Notes: generated from the letters alone by a model not told the origin. Shown: positions 43,748 through 55,159, counted from the stretch's first letter. The stretch is DNA of 64,000 nt from Piezodorus guildinii (GCA_023052935.1 CM041298.1:7645344-7709343), one strand, 5' to 3'. A program made the numbers and translations.

Positions 43748-44362
43748 TATGGGTGGGGGGCATTGGCCCCTAAAATTTGGACACATTTGGATTCTCCTTG
43801 CCAGTGTCCCTCCATTAGAGCATGTTTTATTTTGGCTGCAGTCGCTGATAAGAAGTTTTACAGAGCCAAGACAGATTACTGTAAAATAATTGTTTTGAAA
43901 ATATATAGCAATTTTACATATAACAATGATATGCACAGTAATAAACGCAATGGCTGCAAACCACTTGACCTATCACATCCTTATCAAAATTTAATAAGTA
44001 AATAAATATAAAAAAACTGACTGTACTAAAATTAAACATCAAAAACATTGTTAGCTCTCGTAACTATCAAGGAAGTGTTTATATTAAGATACTTCTAGCT
44101 ATCGCATGGCATGATGGCTTAAAACTATGCTTAAGAGATAAATGTTCGTAACACAATTTTTAGTTTTTATTAATTAATTTTTTTTTATTTTAAGGAAATC
44201 TTTCTTTTTCTTATTGTTTAAAAATATATATATATCTGTTTCACTATGTGTTTTTTTAATTAGTGAATTTATATGAGCTGTTAGTGACAAATCTTGTATT
44301 TAGAATTTTCATATAGCAGTAGATCCTAGATAAGTTGTGGCTACCAGAAAACCATACATTAA
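43748..44362. other. Intron sequence
   Basis: AT-rich; 43750-43815 is related, inverted, to 17265-17385. Small ORFs at 43691-44005 overlap on both strands and are not supported. Confidence 0.45.
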
Positions 44363-45213
44363 TCTAAACTAATATTATAAAGCTGAAGAGTTTGTTTGTT
44401 TGTTTGTTTGAACGCGCTAATCTCAAAAACTACTGGTTCGAATTGAAAATTTTTGTGTTAGATAGTCCATTTATCGAGGAAGGCTATAGGCTATCAAACA
44501 TCACGCTGCGACCAATAGGAGCGAAGAATCAGTGGAAAATCTGGAAAAAACGGGGAAAATCAACCTCGCATCCCAACGATTCCAAATGAATTACCTTTTG
44601 ATTTAAAATAATTCAATTCCCGTTGTTATCTTTTGCCGTAACAATTCATAAATCACATGAGCAAACATTTGAACACGTAGGAATCGATTTACATCTAGAT
44701 CAGAGGTTGCGGAGAAAATTAGTATGTTCTCCTGCCACAAGAAAATAAAACCAAAAACATCAGAAGTACTTTAAAATATTGAGTTATCCGAAAAGTTCGT
44801 AGAGATTTTTAAAATAAAATTTATCTTTTATTTTGTCTAGTAAAAATGAATCACAGAGCTATTGTTTATTTATATGCCTTCAATCCTCATGGAATTAACT
44901 AAGTTTACAAGGGAAATCCTACTCTTCAGAAGATGACCTCTAAACGGACCTTTTATAGTTCTTCAGGAGCTAGGACAGTGGTTTTTGTAAAAAAGGGATA
45001 ATGGACATTTCAAGCCGTTGGGAAAGAGTAATCGCTAACGGTGGTAACTATTTTGTATATTAAATAAATAAATTTTAAGCTGTTCATCAATTTTAATTTT
45101 TGTCCAAATTTCTCTACGAACTTTCCGGACAACCCAATATATTCTTTTAAAAACTTCTTAATAGCGATCATAATAACAGAAATAGACGCAGACGAAGTCG
45201 CGGCAACAGCTAG
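44363..45213 (+). mobile_element. Non-autonomous Helitron-like element
   Basis: Starts TCTAAACTAATATTATAAAG after A and ends CTAG (45210-45213) before T. It has a GC-rich hairpin-like stretch gacgaagtcgcgg just before the end, matching canonical Helitron termini (5' TC, 3' CTRR, A/T target). A (TTTG)n run follows the start. No Rep/helicase coding sequence. A separate mariner derivative (44779-45137) is nested inside. Confidence 0.8.
44779..45137 (+). mobile_element. Second mariner-type internal-deletion derivative, nested in the Helitron
   Basis: TA at 44777-44778 and 45138-45139. Inverted termini: ttgagttatccgaaaagttc, with agaactttccggacaacccaa-like sequence at the right end. The last coding remnant reads MDISSRWERVIANGGNYF, the usual mariner transposase C-terminus. 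Only 359 bp remain. It is a different subfamily from the six elements above. Confidence 0.78.
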
Positions 45214-45246
45214 TTTAAGAATAATATTGGTTGAATTTTCTGAATA

Positions 45247-46325
45247 ACAGGCTTTTGACAGAGTTTGGCATCCAGGACTGCTTTACAAACTTCGCCAATT
45301 CCTCTCCCCAACATATTTCCTTTTAATCCGTTCCTACCTTACAGATAGAACCTTCCAAGTTCAACACAATCTCTCCTACTCATCCGTATTCACCCAATCA
45401 GCCGGTGTACCTCAAGGTACTATCCTGGGTGCGTTCCTTTATACAGTGTATACAGCTGATATTCCCATCCAACCAAACCTTACCCTTTCCTTACCACCTT
45501 CGCCAATGACACATGTGTGTTATCTGTGAATAATGATCCTGTTATTGCATCCCGAATCCTACAGAACCATCTATCAGCCATCGAAGAATGGTGTCAGAAC
45601 TGGAGAATTAAAATAAATCACATCAAATAACCTTCACTCTACGACGTAAACCTATGACTTCCTGCCCCACCGCATCCTTTAACAATATCTTACTTACTCT
45701 TGTTGAACAGATCCGGTACTTAGGACTAAACCTGAACAAACTCTCACATGGAACCCTCATACTAGACTGAAACGACAGGAAACTGCTCGTAGATACCGAT
45801 TACTACAACACTTACTCAACAAACGCTCAAAACTTTCTATTTCCTACAGAAAACTCATTTATATAACCATTATAAGGCCTATTTGTACCTACGGCATTGA
45901 GTTATGGGGGTCCACTAAACCATCAAATTCCTCTCGCATCCAATCCCTGCAATCCAAGATCCTTCGAAAAATCCTTGATGCTCCATACTTTGTTACAAAT
46001 AAAATTATCCATAAAGACCTAAATATCCCATTAGTTGAAGACTTAGCCCGATCCAGATATACATCCTTTCATTCCAAACTTCCTGCCCACTCAAACCCGC
46101 TTATCCGTGACCTCTCCTCAACATCTATTCCTGACAATCCACCGAGACGACTTCAAAGAAGATGGCCAAGAGATCTCTTACCATAAATTGGTCATTGGAG
46201 TTCTACCAATGGGTAGTTTCTTCACAGGACAATCATGTGTCTTAATCTCAAATCTATCCCATTTACTTGTTGTATTTAATCAATACAGTTGTAAATTTCT
46301 TTGAATAAATAATAAAAATAAAAAA
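45247..46325 (+). pseudogene. 5'-truncated Jockey-like LINE with target duplication
   Basis: Flanked by tttctgaata (45237-45246 and 46326-46335). It starts inside RT at AFDRVWHPGLLYKLRQFLSP. The next blocks are SAGVPQGTILGAFLYTVYTA and a damaged catalytic box, followed by QNWRIKIN, the thumb and RPICTYGIELWGSTKPSNSS. It ends IPDNPPRRLQRRWPRDLLP and a 3' UTR with an A/T-rich tail. Multiple frameshifts are present. It is the same lineage as the remnant split by the full-length LINE. Confidence 0.85.
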
Positions 46326-46621
46326 TTTCTGAATACGGACTTATTTATGAACAGTGAAAAAACTTTAAATATAAAGTAATGTGATGTATGTTTCAAAATT
46401 CAACTAAGGGAGTTTGAGAAAGTGAAATATATCAAGTTATTAGAAGATATGTAATGATGGAGTAATTTTTGAGCATAGAGTATGTATGTCGTAGAAGGTC
46501 TTTGAGGATGAGTTGTTAAAAAAAAAAAAAAATCAATATTTAGTGGTCATAAAAATTGCATCATTTAATACAATTTTTTTTCCAAAATTAAACATAACCG
46601 GATGTTTTTAATTTTTTCTAT

Positions 46622-46800
46622 GGCATGACTGGCCGTGTGGTGTAATCTCCAGGGAGAATATACACACGTTTCTTGAGATCATTACTCCTTACGCCTATTT
46701 TTGTGAGCGGCCTCCAGTAGGCTGATGGGTCTCACATACCCAGGAGAGAGGCTTTGAGTGAATCCCCATTTAATTATATGCACAGGCTCTCTCCCCCCCC
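46622..46800 (-). mobile_element. SINE family 3, copy 1
   Basis: Shares ggctgatgggtctcacatac, gagaggctttgagtgaatcc and the ggccgtgtggtgtaa block with the copy at 46975-47213. The tRNA-like head is at the right, on the minus strand. Confidence 0.6.
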
Positions 46801-46974
46801 TCAAAAAAAAAAGTAATATTATGTATTGAAAATTAAAGTAAAGCACATAAAAATCAATGAAAAAAATATATAAGTTTAAGTTCTCTCATAAAATAAATTA
46901 TAATATTAATTTTCAAAACTATCACCACTGTTGATTTATGTATTGCTTTTTATCATGAAAATTGTTCCTTCTTC

Positions 46975-47213
46975 TTCTTCCAGCGGCGCGACAGGCCGTG
47001 TAGGCTCTGGGCCTCGCGGTGTAAACTCCTGCGAGTTTACACTCACGTTTCATGATGCATTTTTTTTAGTGTAGGGTCACGACTAATTTTGTGAGTGGCC
47101 ACCCTTTGGCTGACGGGTCTCACATACCCGTGGGAGAGGTTTTGAGTGAATCCACATTTTTTTTTACATCCTTATAAAAGCCCGCTAGCCACTCAGCCAC
47201 GGGCTCCCCATGA
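46975..47213 (-). mobile_element. SINE family 3, copy 2
   Basis: Read on the minus strand it starts ggggagcccgtggctgagtg gctagcggg (tRNA-like A-box region), followed by a T/A-rich stretch. A B-box-like part and a small hairpin (tgtaaactcctgcgagttta) follow. Likely tRNA-derived SINE. Confidence 0.65.
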
Positions 47214-47384
47214 AAATTGTTCCACTTCATATAATCTCACAATGTGAATTATCTCTGATTGCAAAATGCTTCAAATTTGACATGATTAAAAATTTAAGAA
47301 TAAGAAACGTTTTTTTATATATATTTTTTTATTTCTTCATTTCATTAAGCATATGAAACGATAAGTAGACAAAAACAAAAATAT

Positions 47385-47770
47385 TCTACTGGATAAAATT
47401 CATTACCATAAAAAATTCAAGCATAGGTGAAACAACTTCTATGACCATGAATGTATTGGTGTGTGGATGTTTCAGCCTAAATTTCAGTCCTTCATTAGGA
47501 TTAAGGAAAAACAAGATAACCAAAGGAAAGAAAAGAAAAAATAATAAATTAACATTATAATAATAAGATGGCAGTAATAACCACTTCTTTCTTTTCCCCT
47601 CTTATCCAATCTTTAACCTATCTTGATATATATTCAGCCACCTCATGTATGATCGTCAGTTTGATTGACATTACATTACTTTAAAAATGTTCATATTACA
47701 CGTCTTAATTTTATTGTTATTCGTATATTTCTTATATTTTCACTTATATACCTAATTTCGATAAATTTTA
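47385..47770. repeat. Degenerate copy of the hammerhead-like foldback family
   Basis: 47460-47520 (gtttcagcctaaatttcag, tccttcattaggattaag, aacaagataacc) matches, diverged, the arm at 32883-32945. The following pyrimidine-rich text to 47760 resembles 33180-33340. Confidence 0.55.
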
Positions 47771-47800
47771 TTCGTTGTTTAGTTTGTTACTCTTTAAATA

Positions 47801-48722
47801 TTGGGTTGTTTCACATGAAATGTCCGTTTTTATAGTTTCTGAAATACATAAAGGATTTTGCAGGTCTCGGTTGTTTTCTTCCAAATGTTTACATATTTAA
47901 AGTAAACAGTTATTAATCCTCTACCTTTATATTATAAACATTAGCTCCCCAATCAATTACCACTTTTTAGTATACCTCCAAATATGAACATGGAAATACA
48001 CGATTTTCGAGTAATATTTTTGTACGAGTTTAAACTCGGCCATTCAGCAGCTGAGGCCGCTAGAAATATTTGCAAGACGTTTGGGGAACGGAGTGTTAAT
48101 GAACGGACCATTCGCCGTTGGTTTGTTAAGTTTTCAGCTGGGGTTACCTACTTGGAAAACTTGCCCTGAGGAAGACCTCTGTCCATAATAGACAATGATG
48201 TCCTCAAACATACAGTAGAAGGAAACCCCTACCAAACTGTTAAAGGACTCTCAGAACAACTAAATGCAAGTGCATCTACCATTTCCAGACATTTAAAGTG
48301 TATTGTGAAATTAAAAAAGCTCGATACGTGGGTACCTCATGATCTCACTGAGCGGCAGCAAGACCCATGTTTCAAAACATACCGTGCAAAAATTGAAAGA
48401 ACTGGGCTACGAAGTTCTTCCGCACCCACCACATTCTCCCGACTTGTCTCAAACAGATTACCACCTGTTCAGGAATTTAGACAACTTCGTCAAAGGAAAA
48501 CATTTTGAAAATGATGATCAAGTGAAAAGTGCGTTTTCAGATTTTGTTTCATTTCAAAGCTCAGAGTGTTTCAGCTCGGGGATCAAAAAGTTGGTGTCAC
48601 GTTGGGAAAAATGTGTAGAAAAAGAAGGTAAATACTTCTAATAAAATTATCTTGTTTTCATATCGTATTTTTAATAAAAATCCTTTACCTTGAAAACGGA
48701 CATTTCATGTGACACAACCCAA
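47801..48722 (+). mobile_element. Internally deleted mariner element, copy 6 (complete ends)
   Basis: TA on both sides (47799-47800 and 48723-48724), 922 bp. It starts MNMEIHDFRVIFLYEFKLGH. A stop after YLENLP separates the N-terminal part. Across the deletion it reads PCFKTYRAKIERTG in one frame and KHTVQKLKELGYEVLPHPPH in the other. The C-terminal half is open (100 residues) to KCVEKEGKYF. Confidence 0.93.
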
Positions 48723-49181
48723 TATAATGCTAATGTGGAAAAGTATAATATGAAGAGTACTCACAATCTTTATTAAGTCATGTTATCTGTGTTATTAATC
48801 GGGTGTTCCTTCAATAACGAATAACTCAATAACAGGTCAAGTACTATAAACCTGATTGTGTGTTATACAAAGTGCTTACTCTGCTAAATGTACAATCACA
48901 TCCTTCAGTTCATTGTTGAAGAAAAGAATCCAAAAATACCAATGTATATAATTTTTTATAGTAAATAGTTTTTTAAATGGCATTTTTCACATTACGACTG
49001 CGATGTTGTATCTATGTTTTTTTTATCAGCTTTGTATGGTTTGGCTTGAAGAAAAAAACAAACAAAAAAAAAGAGTGTAATTTTATAGTTTTGGCTTATT
49101 TTGTAAGTTTGTAAATTTTATTATTTTTTCTTTTCTTTTCTTTTTTTTATCTATTACTTGGCAAATATGTGTCTCAATCAG
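48723..49181. other. Intron sequence before exon 12
   Basis: AT-rich, ending in a long T-rich tract that serves as the exon 12 acceptor region. Confidence 0.5.
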
Positions 49182-49279
49182 GTTTTGCAACACTATAACA
49201 AAAACAAGCACAGAGCAGCCGCCCGAACACTCTCAGATATAGCACAAGCACCTCTTGAATACGGCCTCACTGATATAAG
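49182..49279 (+). CDS. inaE: Diacylglycerol lipase alpha-like, exon 12 (start of regulatory tail)
   Basis: Phase-0 start after acceptor gtctcaatcag. It reads VLQHYNKNKHRAAARTLSDI, then AQAPLEYGLTDI. It directly continues the ALNK of exon 11 into NKVLQHYNK, matching the helix at the end of the lipase domain. It ends with AG before donor gtatta (49280), leaving phase 2. The next recognised coding block is open from 55703 in phase 0, so either its acceptor is at 55713 or a small exon lies between. The intron upstream is almost 13 kb. Confidence 0.85.
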
Positions 49280-49850
49280 GTATTATCCTAATATTTTTTA
49301 TAAATTTTTCAAATATTCTACCTTCAGAAAAAAAAAAAAAAAAGAAAAAAAAAAAAAGGAGCGATGGAGAACCTCTACACGTTTATCCAATAAGCACGAT
49401 TTCTTTTTTTATTTATCTTGCATGCCTGCATGAAGCCAGTTGAATCAAGCATCCCTGAATAGTATTTTTATTAAGTTAGTTGAAGTTAAATGCTAACTTA
49501 TACTGATGAAAATGTATTTTATATTGACATACCTAATTTCCTAATGAACTACTTAAGGTCTGGTGAATATATTATTTATTATATAAACACTGAATTGATT
49601 TTTGACTTCCTTTAAAAACCTGTCTCAAGTTAACTCCTTATAAAGAATAGTTTAGTTTATTTACCTTGTGACTGGCTAGAGGAAGGTAAAATGAGTATTA
49701 TTTTTAATTGAGTGATTCTACATACAAAACTAATATTGGTCAGGTGTTCTAATTGTAGAAAAAAAAAAAAGTCTATTAAACAGATTTCTCACCATTATTT
49801 AGGTGCATGTTAAAAATTTAAACCACTTTGAAAGCTAGGTAGTAGCGTGG
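49280..49850. other. Start of intron 12
   Basis: A-rich low-complexity at 49327-49358; otherwise AT-rich. A tRNA-like 5' scrap (gtagcgtggtatagtgggta) lies at 49847-49875 immediately before the 0.2-kb repeat. Confidence 0.5.
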
Positions 49851-49883
49851 TATAGTGGGTAGAGCTAGCGCTCTAAACTTTAA

Positions 49884-50090
49884 ATTTGTTCCAACATTTT
49901 GGAGTCAATAAACTGTATTGCGCATGCTCTGACAGCTTTTTGGTGTTCATAAACCTATGTTGGATCAAATCTTTTTAATAATTTACTCATCTGAATATAA
50001 TGGGATTTACAGTGTTAGCATTATTGGAAGGGAAAATTTGAATTAGTCCAAGAGATGGTAAAGCTCAAATTTGTCCATTATACAATAAAA
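49884..50090 (+). repeat. Dispersed 0.2-kb repeat, copy 2
   Basis: Collinear with 8000-8205. Preceded by a short tRNA-like sequence at 49847, which suggests it may be the body of another SINE family (inference). Confidence 0.65.
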
Positions 50091-50260
50091 ATAAATCAAC
50101 TTCCAGGTAGAACATTCATAATAAAAACAACAGCTAGTAAAGTTGACTGAATTCTATTATATAATGAATATGAATTGCTGACCATTGGGAAATTCATAAA
50201 GAAAATATATGATGAAAAATTTGGTGGGGTATGTCCCAAATTAGGAAAACTTATCATAAA

Positions 50261-50575
50261 GGAGGGAAGGGCGTGGTCTGGTGGATAGAGCACTAGTCTA
50301 CTGTACTCCGGGGTCCTGGGTTCTAATCCCGGCTGTGGCGGAATATTATTTATTCTGTTATTTCAGTCGGGGGGCGACCCTAGGGTATGGAGACTCTCCT
50401 GGGGCAGACCCAGCCTCTATAAAGTTGGTATCCAAATTAGGGAAAAACCCTAGCGGCTGAACGTGATCTCGGCCGAGTCACCTCATTGCACGGCCGTTGG
50501 CCTAGAAACAGTACGAATCTCTACATGTACTGAGCCCAAAACTCTTAATGGGTTGTAGTGGTACAGTTTTTTTTT
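50261..50575 (+). mobile_element. SINE family 1, well-preserved copy
   Basis: Head gcgtggtctggtggatagag (A-box-like) and ggttctaatcccgg (B-box-like). The body shares gggcgaccctagggtatgga, gatctcggccgagtcacctc and gaaacagtacgaatctctac with the copy at 9172. The tail is T-rich. Confidence 0.85.
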
Positions 50576-50660
50576 ACTGAAGAATTAGTCGGGTGGCGGT
50601 CATTAAATGAAACAACTGAATAGTTCATTTAATGACCGCCACCGGACTAATCTTCAGTAA
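50576..50660. repeat. 85-bp near-perfect hairpin
   Basis: The left arm ends gtggcggtcattaaatgaa and the right arm begins ttcatttaatgaccgccac, with a 12-base loop. The right-arm sequence also occurs once at 9900-9930 downstream of the hammerhead-like motif. Confidence 0.8.
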
Positions 50661-50809
50661 TTCTTAACGGTCAATAATTATATCCACAGTTTTTTTTTTA
50701 ATTTAAACCACTACGATAACTAGAAACGTCATTTGTAGTTGGCATTCTTGTGTGACAGTCATTTATAACTAAAGCAATTAATAAATATCGATTTTTTACA
50801 ACTTAGTGG

Positions 50810-51800
50810 TTCCTAAGTTCCTAAATAAACTGATTCCTAAATTTTCTTGCCACTTCTTTCAATGGAGTCAGTCTCCCTTTTAAAGACTAGCCGCCATCTC
50901 TTCCTAGGTCTTCCTCTTTTTCGCCAATCGGTTGATAAAGAAAGGTCAATTTTTGCCATCTTTCATTCTCTGTAAATGTCCATACCGCTTCAACCTTTCT
51001 AGTTCTATTTCATAGAGTATAGTTGTTTCTTGTTGGACATTCCGCCTAATAGTTTTCTTGAGAATATTCTCCAGTCAGGAAAATGGCACAAGAGCGCCTC
51101 CAAAAGTCCTCTTCCTTTTTATACATTTTATTTATAATATATATATATTTTTTTTAATGTTTTTATTGAGATTTTGGGAAGAATTCTTCTTTCACAAGCT
51201 CCTTAGTGCCTTTCAGCGTGGAGAACCAGCCTCAGTCCATCGCTTCCACTCATCCCTTTGAATGGCCATATTTTTCATTTGGGTGACTGATTTGCCTCTC
51301 TTTCTACCGAGTCCCTCCAGGTACTGCATATACGTAGTTCTGCGTCTGCCTAACATTCTCTTTCCTATTGGTTTGGCTTCCATGAACCATTTTACTTTCC
51401 TGTCTTCTGGGAGTCTGCACACATGCCCAAACCAGGGCAGTTGGCGTTCTTTTATTATCTTATCTCCTTCAGTGCCATCACTTTCAATTCCTCCCTGATG
51501 ACTTCGTTCTTGACGCAGTCCCTTCTTGTTTTTCTAACTATCCTTCGCAGGAATCTCATTTCTGAGACCGTCATTCTATTTAAAACTTGCTTTGGGCCTG
51601 TAAAAAGCAGGATAAAAAGGAAAATTGTTTTATAAAGGACTAATTTGGTGGCATTAGTTATTTCTTTTGTTCCAATTATGTGACTGATTTGATAGTATGC
51701 GAGGTTGGCCTTTCTAATCCGGCTATTTACTTCATGTTCTATCCTTCCATCATTGCTTACGTTGGTGTCCAAAAACTCGTATGTGTTTACAGCTTCTGTC
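50810..51800 (-). pseudogene. RTE-like LINE 3' fragments
   Basis: On the minus strand: RIRKANLAYYQISHIIGTKE, MRFLRRIVRKTRRDCVKNEV, then LPWFGHVCRLPED and MLGRRRTTYMQYLEGLGRKR. These match the C-terminal end of RTE-type ORFs (compare 19200-19640). A second tail piece at 50810-51060 has been separated by an AT-rich stretch. It is inactive and contains no RT core. Confidence 0.75.
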
Positions 51801-52273
51801 TAATTAGTATAAGTGTATAAAGTAGATGAAAATGGCAAACGGTTTCTTGTCATTTCAGCTTGTATGAGGATTTCAATTTTTTCCAACATTTGTCAAGATG
51901 GAGTCTTAGATATCGGGTCTATTCAACAGGAAGAAGCAGAATATTATTAAAGGATTCCTTTGGGAAAGAATTCATAGGTTTATTTTAACCCTCCAATTTT
52001 GACGCCATACTCCAAGTCTATGATGTGAGAAAGAGTTTGAGAAGCATTAATTGGATAATTATTGACTATTAACACACAAGGAAACAGTGTAAAGTACAGG
52101 ACCAGTAATTAATTTTTTCAACACTTTAAGTTCAAATCCAATAAAACATCCATAATATTGGTCTTGTTAAGATATTTTTTATACCATTAAGTCATCTTTT
52201 CAATCAATCCAATAACTAAATTACACCATCCTAACCCTAGTGATTACGTACAGAGTTCTTTATTGTATATTTA
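51801..52273. other. Intron sequence
   Basis: AT-rich; no supported feature, except that 51880-51990 resembles a diverged Jockey-like LINE scrap on the minus strand (compare 59960-60030). Confidence 0.4.
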
Positions 52274-52734
52274 TTTAAGGCAGCGATACACGATGAGAAT
52301 TAGGGTATGTGTAGGTGAGGTGAAAGCAAGTATTGTATGTGTTCACAAAAGTAACAGGTGAGGGGAAGGCTTATTTTTAACAAATAAATTTGGATAATGA
52401 CATTAAATATTACTATTAGAAAAATCCTATATCATTAATTTATATTTTTTAAAAAGATAAAAAAACTGAATGATAAAGTTATATAAAAACAAAAAAGTGT
52501 AATATACACATCATGAAAACATGTTTTTTAATGAAGAAACTCGATTTTAAGAAATTAAACGTTATTTATAATAAAAGGTAAAAATAACTAATGACGAAGT
52601 AATATGGAAAATTCGGTAATTGAATATTTATTATGATATGTTGAAAGTATGTGATATTCACTTTCACCTACGAATCACGAATTTCACCTCACCTACACAT
52701 ACCCTAATTCTCACAGTGTATCGCCACCTTAAAA
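52274..52734. mobile_element. MITE with terminal inverted repeats of about 48 bp
   Basis: Left end gcagcgatacacgatgagaa ttagggtatgtgtaggtgag; the right end is its reverse complement with few mismatches. The interior is AT-rich and non-coding. A partial relative lies at 29557-29790. Target duplication is not clear (TTTAA/TTAAA at the borders). Confidence 0.75.
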
Positions 52735-52935
52735 GTCATTTTCCGCTATTCTGGCTTATCCGATGATGCTGAAATGGGAGTCCTGAATTTAACAAATCCA
52801 GGTTGAATTAGGATAAAGATCTCTAACAATTATCTGACATTGCATAGGCTCAGGACACCATTTTACGCCCCTCTGAAGGACAGTATGACCAAGGACTTTT
52901 TTTCTCTCTTTAGAAAATTATGGTCTGCTGGGTTC
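52735..52935 (-). mobile_element. SINE family 2 fragment
   Basis: Shares gatgatgctgaaatgggagt, cataggctcaggacacca and gaaggacagtatgaccaagg with 53430-53570. The tRNA-like head is lost. Confidence 0.6.
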
Positions 52936-53399
52936 TAAAAACAACCTTAGGTTTATAAGGTTAATTTGTTTAATTTGCCTAGGGTTGGCATGCCTGTGTA
53001 CTTAATTAGGTGTCCAATATTTTAAATGTAAAATTACCAAAATAAATTTGGTTAAAATCATTGGCAGTGCCTTCCTCTGGTCATTGCATTAAATCCAATG
53101 GTGAAATCGCTATGATTATATTTTTTAAAGGAAATTATTAATATATTGTTAAACTTTTAATTTATTATTTACAGGGATTTTTTTAATCATTAATTAATAT
53201 TTATTATTAAATAATTATGTTTATTAATAATTTAATTTATTAAATGCAATATAATTTGATGTGATATTGTTTATAAATTATTGTTTTGTTCATTTGTATA
53301 TTGTCTTAAAATTTTATTGCTTTTAAGTACTTTTTTAATAAAAAAGTATGATAAATAGATGCAGTCAAACTCTTGGTTTGGATCTCTTCAAAATTAAGC
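52936..53399. other. AT-rich intron sequence
   Basis: Nothing recognisable. Confidence 0.45.
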
Positions 53400-53680
53400 A
53401 TCCGTTTATTTATTTAATGTCACTTTGTACTGCTGTGGCTAATCAGATGATGCTATAGTGGTAGTCCTACATTTTTCCTATCCAGGTTTATTTATGGTAG
53501 GAATCATTAATGAGTACCATAGGCTCGGGATGTCAATTTTACATCTCATTCAAAGGACGGCATAACCAAGTATTTATTACCCCCCTTTAAAAAATCTTAG
53601 GACTATCTGCCGGGTCTGAACCCATGACCTTGGTTCATGGAAGGCTGTCCTGCTACCACTACACCACAAGTGATCCCCAA
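53400..53680 (-). mobile_element. SINE family 2, with tRNA-like head
   Basis: Read on the minus strand: cttgtggtgtagtggtagca (A-box-like) and catgggttcagacccgg (B-box-like). The body shared with 52735 and 28140 follows. Confidence 0.75.
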
Positions 53681-54604
53681 ATGAGTATGCATATTCCAAT
53701 TTAATTAACTGCACTGTTTTAAAACTTCAAAATTGTATAAGCTGAGCTATCCATGGAAGAACAGTACTTTCAGGTGATAACTCAAATTGTAAGAGTGGTT
53801 CAATTAAAAAAATTAGTGGACTGTATAGATTTAGAAAAATAAAATAATAAAAAGTAAACGACAAATCACAATAAATTTTTAAAACTAAAATACATATAAA
53901 CAAGATAAGAAACAAAATTGATATAAGAAAAGATAAGAAACAAAATTAACCAATTTTTTAACTTAAAACAGCTGTAAGAAAATATAGGAACAAAATAAAC
54001 CTAATTAAATATATTTAAGAAAATAAGAGAAACAAACTTAACTTAATTAAATACTTAAAGATGTAAAAAATATAGAAATCAAAATTAAACAGTTTTAAGA
54101 ATGATAATTAAGAAATTAAATGTTCCAATAATTGATATAGATAGGCTATATTCACATAAAGATGTCCAGTTGAGTGTTGAAGAAAACGACCGCAGGGCGG
54201 CTTGAACGAATTCGTCTTGAGTATTGAAGAAAATGACCGCAGGGCAACTCTTCCAAGTTCCAAGGGGAACGATGAGAAGATAAAGAAATACATCTGCAAA
54301 CATTCAAAACTTCTTGAGAGAAGACTGGGGTCTATGTACGGCACAGCTTCACCGCTCAGACGCTATCTCAACACTCGACTCGCCACCAGTCCGTCTTAAA
54401 ACAAATAAAGGATGATCATCTTCTACTGTCTTTCTCTTCCATTATTCTTCACTTTCGTGGCAAAAACTTATTTAAACTAACTAATTATATTTAAAATGAC
54501 TATTTTTAAAACAAATAAAAAATAAAGATTAATACGAAAAAATGATCTTATGATGAATATCATAAAAATTATAGTTTTTTATTTTCAATGAATAATAATA
54601 ATAA
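53681..54604. other. Intron 12 sequence with a GC-richer block
   Basis: 54160-54400 is GC-richer and holds a 31-bp motif twice (gaagaaaacgaccgcagggc, then gaagaaaatgaccgcagggc). It is open in one frame (SIEENDRRATLPSSKGNDEK), which would be a candidate for a missing exon, but no convincing splice sites or homology were seen. Confidence 0.4.
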
Positions 54605-54614
54605 TAGGCTTACC

Positions 54615-54865
54615 GAACCCGAAGGTTCGATGCCGATACCACCAAATTCTGTCTACACAGACTCATCCAATGTTCACTGTTCAAGCCCAGGCCCCCAAGA
54701 TCAGCCTTAACGCAATCCTCACATCGACGCTTTGCCCTACTTTTCGGACGTCTACCAGTCGGATCAGCGAATACCAACTTTCTCGGAATCTGCTCCTCAT
54801 CGAGCCCAACAACTTTACTCGCCCATTTGAGTCAATGAAACAGTCATGAAAAACCTTATCAGGCC
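54615..54865 (-). pseudogene. RTE-like LINE C-terminal fragment
   Basis: Minus-strand reading KLVFADPTGRRPKSRAKRRC and EDCVKADLGGLGLNSEHWM resembles the end of RTE-type LINE ORFs. No other part remains. Confidence 0.55.
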
Positions 54866-55159
54866 ATAACATATGGCCTGAACAAATAAACTGTCGAGGG
54901 TGTTAATGGAAAATGAAAAAAAAATGTTGAGGCTGCTTAACTAAAGTATTCATGAGATAGTGTACTGTCAAGAATCGGAGTTACAATGGATTGAGTCATC
55001 CTTTTCATTGCAAAATAATATATTCTTTTCATCCATGCATATTTTGAATGGTAAGGTTTGTCCCTTGAAAATCCTCTGACTGACTGAGAGCATGATGAGT
55101 TGTTTTAATATTTTAAGTATTTATGACGTTTTAATTGAACTATTAAAGCACTTACTTAA

